Positions 4,432 to 7,371 of a stretch of DNA of 7,371 bases are shown here, piece after piece. Positions within the stretch are counted from its first letter, which is position 1, and each line of letters starts with the position of its first letter. The notes beneath the pieces are model-generated. The model did no database searches and was not told the origin of the DNA. It saw only the letters and a program-made list of their open reading frames with translations. Source of the stretch: an uncultured Phaeodactylibacter sp. (GTDB taxonomy: Bacteria > Bacteroidota > Bacteroidia > Chitinophagales > Saprospiraceae); NCBI GenBank assembly GCA_913062745.1, contig CAJXXJ010000177.1, positions 1-7,371 on the forward strand, in the 5' to 3' direction. The position numbers were made by a program, and so were the translations under genes.

Positions 4432-6819
4432 TTACTCTACGATCTGCATCACGCCATTCATATCCTGCAGCAGCTGCGCCTGCGTAAAACCTGCAGTACG
4501 TACCCTCCGCAGGGCATCCCGCGCGTCCGTCAGGTCCCGGAAGCCGGACAGCAGCATCGTCGTCAGGCCATCGCTGCGGCGCATCTCTTCAACACGGCCC
4601 AACCCCCGCACGGCAGATGAATCAAACCAGCGGGTATCCCGGTAGTCCCCCAGCTTGACCTTATAAACGGCAGCTGCAGGCTGCAGCGGTTGTACGGAAT
4701 TGTAAGACTGCGGGCTGCTGCCTCCCTTGGGCGTCATCTGGTTCTCGCCTTCTTCCTTCACGATGAAAGGTTTCGGATAGCCCATGTCCCGGATTCTGGC
4801 CATTGCCTGCTCGGCAGCCGGCCGGGTTGGGAACACACCCACCCGGACTTTGTATTTGCCATCCTCTACTTTACTGTATACTCGCCCGATAGAACCGAGC
4901 TCGGAGAAGCTTTCCAAACCCGGCTTGCTCAGCGCAGCTACCTGTACAGCATAGCCACCACCAACCCTCGGGCGGACTTCTTCATCCACCGAGCGAATGC
5001 CGGGCGACGGGTTGGGAGGCGGGGCTACATTACCCGGCGCATTTACCGGCAGCATATTGATGACCCCCAGCAGCTCGTCCCGGTTAAAGCCTTCTTCCGT
5101 ATTAACGGTACGGTTGATGTCGCGGTAACCCGGGCGGGAGTAGCGGATGCTGTAGGTGGAATTGGGGCTGAAAGACAGGGTGTAATCCCCAAATTGATCC
5201 GTCGTCGTCTCCATCGTGCTGCCGGAAGCCAGATTGGTGGAAGAAACCGCTACGCCACTCAGCGGGCGGCGGGACTGATAGTCCAGTATTTTTCCGGTAT
5301 AGTCTTCACCTTCTCGCACCAGCTTGACGTTGACCTCCCGGTTCTGACGCGCCCCCATAGTGGAAACCTGGAAGATAGCCTCCCGGTAGCCATCCGCCCG
5401 GACGCGGATATTGCAGTCCAGCCCTTCCACAGCCTGAAAGCTGTAATTGCCCCGGCTGTCCGCTTTATGCAGCCCCTCTCCACAGTTGATGAAATCAATA
5501 GTGGCGTAAGGGATGGGCGCGCCGTCGGAAGCGCTCTGCACATTCAGCTGTATGTTGTCGGCTGATTTAAAGACCTTGTAAATATCGTAGTGCCCCTTGC
5601 CGCCCGGCCGGTTAGACACCATGTAGCCGCGGTTGTTGAAGCTGTGGTAGATAAAGCCCAGGTCGTCCCGCGAGCTGTTGATGAGGTTGCCCAGGTGGAA
5701 TATCCGCGTCCACCGGCCGTCTGACTGCTCCGCGCGGAAGATGTCGTAGCCGCCCAGCCCCGGGTGCCAGTTAGACGAGAAGAACAGGAAATTGCCGTCG
5801 TAGAACGGAGATACTTCGTCGCCGGGCGTATTGACGTTTGGCCCCAGGTTTTCCGGCGTGCTCCAGGTGTTGCCCATCCGGTAAGAGACATACAGGTCAA
5901 AACCACCGAAGCCATCCGGGCGGTTGGACGCGAAGTACAGCGTGTTGCCGTCCGGCGAAAGATGCGGCCAGCCGGTAGAGTAGCCGGACCCGTTGAATGG
6001 GAAAGCCTGCTCGTTTGTCCATTCCCGGTTGGGATTGATAGAGGAGGAAGCCAGGCTGAGCTCCAGCCCGCCGGTCGGGATGTGCCGGGTACCATCGATG
6101 AAGTTGTTCTTTGTGTAAAAGACTTCCTTCAGCTCCGGCGCAAAGGAGACCGGGCCGGTATTGACAAAGCCCTCCCCGTCGTTACGCTGTAGCAGCACCG
6201 GAGATTCCAGGAACTTATTATTGCCCACCCGGGCCATGTACAGCTGATTCTGCGAGCGGCCCGTCCAGGTAGCGCCGGGCGGCTGCAGGTCGGCACGTCC
6301 GGAACTGAAGACGACCTGATCGCCGTAGAATGCCGGGCCGAACTCAGATGCGGTGGTATTGATGTATTCGTTGCTGATCAGGTAAGGCGAGGATTGCCCC
6401 ATTTGATTCGCCGCAAACTGGCAAGTCTGTGCAAAGTGGTTACCCTTGTTGGCCTGGTCGCGGTTGGAACGGGCGTAGGCCAGAAACCACTGCTGCGCTT
6501 TATCATACTGTCCCAGCGCTTTCAGCACCAGCGCGTAATTGAACATTTGTTCTCCCTCCAGCTTGTTGTTTCGGATGGCTTTTTCATACCAGCTTTTAGC
6601 TTCATCCATCTCGTTGAGGTAACGGTAGGAATCGGCCAGCCGGACCATCGCTTCGTAGTTAGCAGGCCGCTTTTCCAGCACCTGCAAATAGTTTCGGACC
6701 GCCAGGTTAAAAGCGCCCAGTTCGTAGTCTTTATCGGCTCTGCTCATCTGTGCAGAGAGTGGGAGGGAAGCCATCCAGAAAAGGAGGAGGCATAGGATTT
6801 GGAGCAGTGTCTTCATCAT
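4432..6819 (-). CDS. PorE-like TPR/PD40/CRD envelope protein with two C-terminal SPOR-like domains
   Basis: A 795-residue exported protein, probably periplasmic and peptidoglycan-associated. Signal peptide 1-24, cut after LPLSAQ; no lipobox. TPR repeats about 26-118 (YLQVLEKRPANYEAMVRLAD, YEKAIRNN, ALGQYDKAQQWF). PD40/WD40-like propeller about 155-415 with blades such as LSPDGNTLYFASNRPDGFGG and DGNFLFFSSNWHPGLGGYDI. Two carboxypeptidase-regulatory-like beta domains, about 423-500 and 505-575. A Pro/Asn-rich linker, 590-615. SPOR-like module 621-690 (GGYAVQVAALS, KYKVRVGVFPTRPAAEQAMA) and a more divergent second module 716-795 (VYKVKLGDYRDT, LSGFRDLTDARDAL, GFTQAQLL). The first four parts match type IX secretion protein PorE and its OmpA-family relatives, which end in an OmpA peptidoglycan-binding domain; that domain is absent here. 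SPOR domains usually bind denuded septal glycans. The start is either of two adjacent ATGs (6819 or 6816). A T9SS or gliding role is inferred only. Confidence 0.8.
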   Translation of the reverse strand: MMKTLLQILCLLLFWMASLPLSAQMSRADKDYELGAFNLAVRNYLQVLEKRPANYEAMVRLADSYRYLNEMDEAKSWYEKAIRNNKLEGEQMFNYALVLKALGQYDKAQQWFLAYARSNRDQANKGNHFAQTCQFAANQMGQSSPYLISNEYINTTASEFGPAFYGDQVVFSSGRADLQPPGATWTGRSQNQLYMARVGNNKFLESPVLLQRNDGEGFVNTGPVSFAPELKEVFYTKNNFIDGTRHIPTGGLELSLASSSINPNREWTNEQAFPFNGSGYSTGWPHLSPDGNTLYFASNRPDGFGGFDLYVSYRMGNTWSTPENLGPNVNTPGDEVSPFYDGNFLFFSSNWHPGLGGYDIFRAEQSDGRWTRIFHLGNLINSSRDDLGFIYHSFNNRGYMVSNRPGGKGHYDIYKVFKSADNIQLNVQSASDGAPIPYATIDFINCGEGLHKADSRGNYSFQAVEGLDCNIRVRADGYREAIFQVSTMGARQNREVNVKLVREGEDYTGKILDYQSRRPLSGVAVSSTNLASGSTMETTTDQFGDYTLSFSPNSTYSIRYSRPGYRDINRTVNTEEGFNRDELLGVINMLPVNAPGNVAPPPNPSPGIRSVDEEVRPRVGGGYAVQVAALSKPGLESFSELGSIGRVYSKVEDGKYKVRVGVFPTRPAAEQAMARIRDMGYPKPFIVKEEGENQMTPKGGSSPQSYNSVQPLQPAAAVYKVKLGDYRDTRWFDSSAVRGLGRVEEMRRSDGLTTMLLSGFRDLTDARDALRRVRTAGFTQAQLLQDMNGVMQIVE

Positions 6820-6979
6820 TCGTTTATGTTTTCGAAGTCAAATGGTAATGGGTGTCCGTTCATCTGGCCGGCTGGTTTTGTCGCAGTTTAAGCAGTAGCC
6901 CTGTTTTCACCGCAAAAGCATGGACAGGATGTTAACGGAAGTTAATTTTGTTTTGTTGTGTGGGAAATTTAGCTCAAAT
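6820..6979. other. Divergent spacer with inverted repeat TTAAC-GGAA-GTTAA
   Basis: This 160-bp spacer separates the divergent PorE-like and protease genes. TTAAC (6932-6936) and GTTAA (6941-6945) form a 5-bp inverted repeat with a 4-base spacer, 35 bp before the protease ATG. On the minus strand TGCTTTTG (6920-6913) is a one-mismatch fit to TAnnTTTG about 94 bp before the PorE-like start. Neither is strong enough alone to call a promoter. Sequence just upstream of the protease gene is T/G-rich, without a Shine-Dalgarno. Confidence 0.35.
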
Positions 6980-7371
6980 ATGCCGAAAATGCCGGGAAAA
7001 TACGCCCTAATTCTGCTATTCTGCCTGATTCTGTCCGCTGCAGCTGGCCAAAGCCGTCAGCCGGGAGAACTGCTGCTATGGCTGGAAAGCCCAGTGGAAG
7101 GGCCGGTTTCCGTGTTGCCGAAAGGCTATCGCCTGAAGCAGCAGCTGTGCCGGAAGCCTGCTATTTTTTTATTGGAAACTCCCGCAGGCACTTCCGTTGA
7201 TGAAGCCTTACGGCAAATGCAAGCCTTGCCTTCCGTGCGCTATGCACAGCCCAACCACCGTTTGCAGCACCGGTCAGCCTGGCCGGACGACCCCCTGCTG
7301 CCTGAACAGTGGGCCTGGAACGAAACCACTGGTCTGCAGGTAGACTGGGCGTATAGTCAGGGCGGGCTGAC
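6980..7371 (+). CDS. Secreted protein, probable subtilisin-family (S8) protease precursor, 5' part only
   Basis: The frame is open from the ATG at 6980 to the window edge (130 complete codons). A signal peptide is clear: MPKMPGKYALILLFCLILSA followed by AAGQ, with cleavage likely after Gln24. A second in-frame ATG at 6989 would shorten it by three residues. Residues 30-96 resemble an inhibitor-I9-type propeptide: VDEALRQMQALPSVRYAQPN (73-92) has the pattern in which such propeptides end. WPDDPLLPEQWAWNETTG (101-118) then VDWAYSQGG (121-129) match the segment (PNDP..xxQWxL....I.A..AW....G) that opens the catalytic domain of many secreted S8 proteases. The Asp/His/Ser triad lies beyond the window, so the family is inferred from the N-terminus. 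In Bacteroidota such proteases often carry a C-terminal T9SS sorting domain, which cannot be seen here. It is divergent from the PorE-like gene. Confidence 0.7.
   Translation, partial: MPKMPGKYALILLFCLILSAAAGQSRQPGELLLWLESPVEGPVSVLPKGYRLKQQLCRKPAIFLLETPAGTSVDEALRQMQALPSVRYAQPNHRLQHRSAWPDDPLLPEQWAWNETTGLQVDWAYSQGGL

Noticed and set aside
4690..5565. 291-codon plus-strand open frame
   Set aside because: Antisense shadow of the PorE-like gene; no signal, domain or motif of its own.
4432..6819. Lipoprotein signal in the PorE-like protein
   Set aside because: The only early cysteine (residue 10) lies inside the hydrophobic core and is not preceded by a lipobox; the LPLSAQ end fits signal peptidase I.

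Overview
The window looks like a chromosomal segment of a GC-rich member of the Bacteroidota, most likely of the Saprospiria/Chitinophagia side of the phylum; this is inferred from gene content and not from a marker gene. The signs are a PorE-like periplasmic protein (TPR, PD40 beta-propeller, carboxypeptidase-regulatory-like domains), the futalosine-route menaquinone enzyme MqnD, TAnnTTTG-like promoter boxes, A/T-rich start regions without Shine-Dalgarno sequences, and dispersed GCGCCGTAGGTGCG-type repeats.

Layout. Positions 1-759 carry no credible gene and are a patchwork of repeats: an 83-bp-period direct repeat, a perfect 13-bp-stem hairpin, three copies of a REP-like word in both orientations, and a double tetraloop hairpin. 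Next come a minus-strand gene for a glutamate-receptor-like potassium channel (760-1845), a 333-bp divergent spacer, then plus-strand mqnD (2179-3006) and ald (3192-4307). A strong symmetrical hairpin terminator (4336-4378) separates ald from a convergent 795-residue minus-strand gene (4432-6819), a PorE-like protein whose expected OmpA-like C-terminus is replaced by two SPOR-like modules. A 160-bp divergent spacer leads to the first 130 codons of a secreted protein that looks like a subtilisin-family (S8) protease precursor, running off the right edge.

How the genes relate. They do not form one operon; mqnD and ald share a strand but have a 185-bp gap and probably separate promoters. Common themes are amino-acid sensing and use (channel with an iGluR-type amino-acid pocket; alanine dehydrogenase), respiratory quinone synthesis (MqnD), and envelope/secretion (SPOR-PorE-like protein beside a secreted protease). 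The points most worth following up are the SPOR-for-OmpA swap, the channel that combines a K+ filter with iGluR ligand and gate motifs, and the layered repeat region at the left edge.
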